The notes under the pieces: generated by a model
Databases searched by the model: none
Seen by the model: the letters and a program-made list of their open reading frames with translations, nothing else
What the model was told of the DNA's origin: nothing
Translations under genes and position numbers: made by a program
In this document: piece by piece, positions 34,466 to 34,598 of the stretch
How the letters are laid out: each line of letters begins with the position of its first letter
Numbering within the stretch: position 1 is the first letter of the stretch
NCBI GenBank assembly: GCA_024680925.1
Contig: JAILBM010000436.1
Span: 1-34,598 of the forward strand
Direction of reading: 5' to 3'
Length of the DNA: 34,598 nucleotides
Source: Butyrivibrio sp.
GTDB taxonomy: Bacteria; Bacillota; Clostridia; Lachnospirales; Lachnospiraceae

Positions 34466-34553
34466 GAATGTCGCTTGCGACATTCTCGCGCCGAGCGCGG
34501 TTGCATTTATGCAACATATTCCTATCGCGCGAGTGCGCATCCATAGCGGAGCG
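34466..34553 (+). repeat. Multi-hairpin intergenic repeat, copy B (right end)
   Basis: The same element as at 1-86, in the same orientation, with three base differences over 86. Here the first hairpin is complete: GAATGTCGC pairs with GCGACATTC, nine pairs. The GTTGCAT/ATGCAAC stem and the GC-rich stems are identical in both copies. It lies upstream of the deoB promoter, about 125 bases from the deoB start codon. Confidence 0.85.
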
Positions 34554-34598
34554 TTTTTTATGATATAGGAATTTCGGAGAAATTTCCTATATCATAAA
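34554..34598. repeat. 3' hairpin module of repeat copy B, cut by the window end
   Basis: A 15-bp perfect stem (34557-34571 with 34584-34598) begins in the T-run after the repeat core, with four more pairs (TTTC/GAAA) near the loop. The arms differ from those of copy A but pairing is kept, and both share ATAGGAA/TTCCTAT next to the loop. The window ends on the last paired base, so the T-run may pair with A bases beyond it. Confidence 0.65.

Noticed and set aside
1-34598. Terminal direct repeat as sign of a circular plasmid or phage genome
   Set aside because: The two ends are not identical (three differences in the core and different hairpin arms), and the gene content is chromosomal housekeeping.

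Overview
The window looks like a piece of a low-GC Firmicutes chromosome, most likely Lachnospiraceae of the Butyrivibrio/Pseudobutyrivibrio/Lachnospira type. The reasons are the AT-rich codon use, strong AGGAGG-type ribosome sites, the order nusB-xseA-xseB-ispA-dxs-tlyA-nadK-argR-recN, a DUF1836 gene and several GGDEF proteins. This placement is an inference from gene content; no rRNA is present. All genes but two (a GGDEF protein and an AraC regulator) are on the minus strand. Both ends lie inside two copies of the same multi-hairpin repeat, so the window is probably a complete contig whose assembly stopped at a multicopy element.

Right to left, in the direction of most transcription: deoB (phosphopentomutase) has its own promoter and terminator. 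Next is a tight four-gene cassette (26971-32872): a polysaccharide pyruvyl transferase-like protein, a fused acyl reductase plus acyl-AMP ligase, a small cysteine-rich protein of unknown function, and a compact GMC oxidoreductase with a four-cysteine motif like that of long-chain fatty alcohol oxidases. This is the best candidate for an undescribed system, probably for a modified lipid or lipid-linked glycan. It is followed by an AraC regulator divergent from a MATE transporter gene and a gene for a large YetA/PcRGLX-like (rhamnogalacturonan lyase family) protein, which suggests a small pectin-fragment utilisation unit.

A plus-strand PAS/GAF/GGDEF signalling gene and a divergent GNAT acetyltransferase gene separate these accessory genes from a long housekeeping run (18918 down to 3396). 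That run holds prfC, a transglutaminase-like lipoprotein, an Asp23 protein, nusB, xseA, xseB, ispA, dxs, tlyA, nadK, argR, recN, a DUF1836 regulator and pcrA. It joins translation termination, transcription antitermination, isoprenoid precursor synthesis, DNA repair and NADP supply. The spoIVB-spo0A pair that often follows recN in spore formers is not there. The left end has a small acidic-tailed membrane protein with its own promoter and terminator, the rRNA methyltransferase rlmD and a membrane GGDEF protein. No tRNA, rRNA, insertion sequence, CRISPR array or phage gene was seen.
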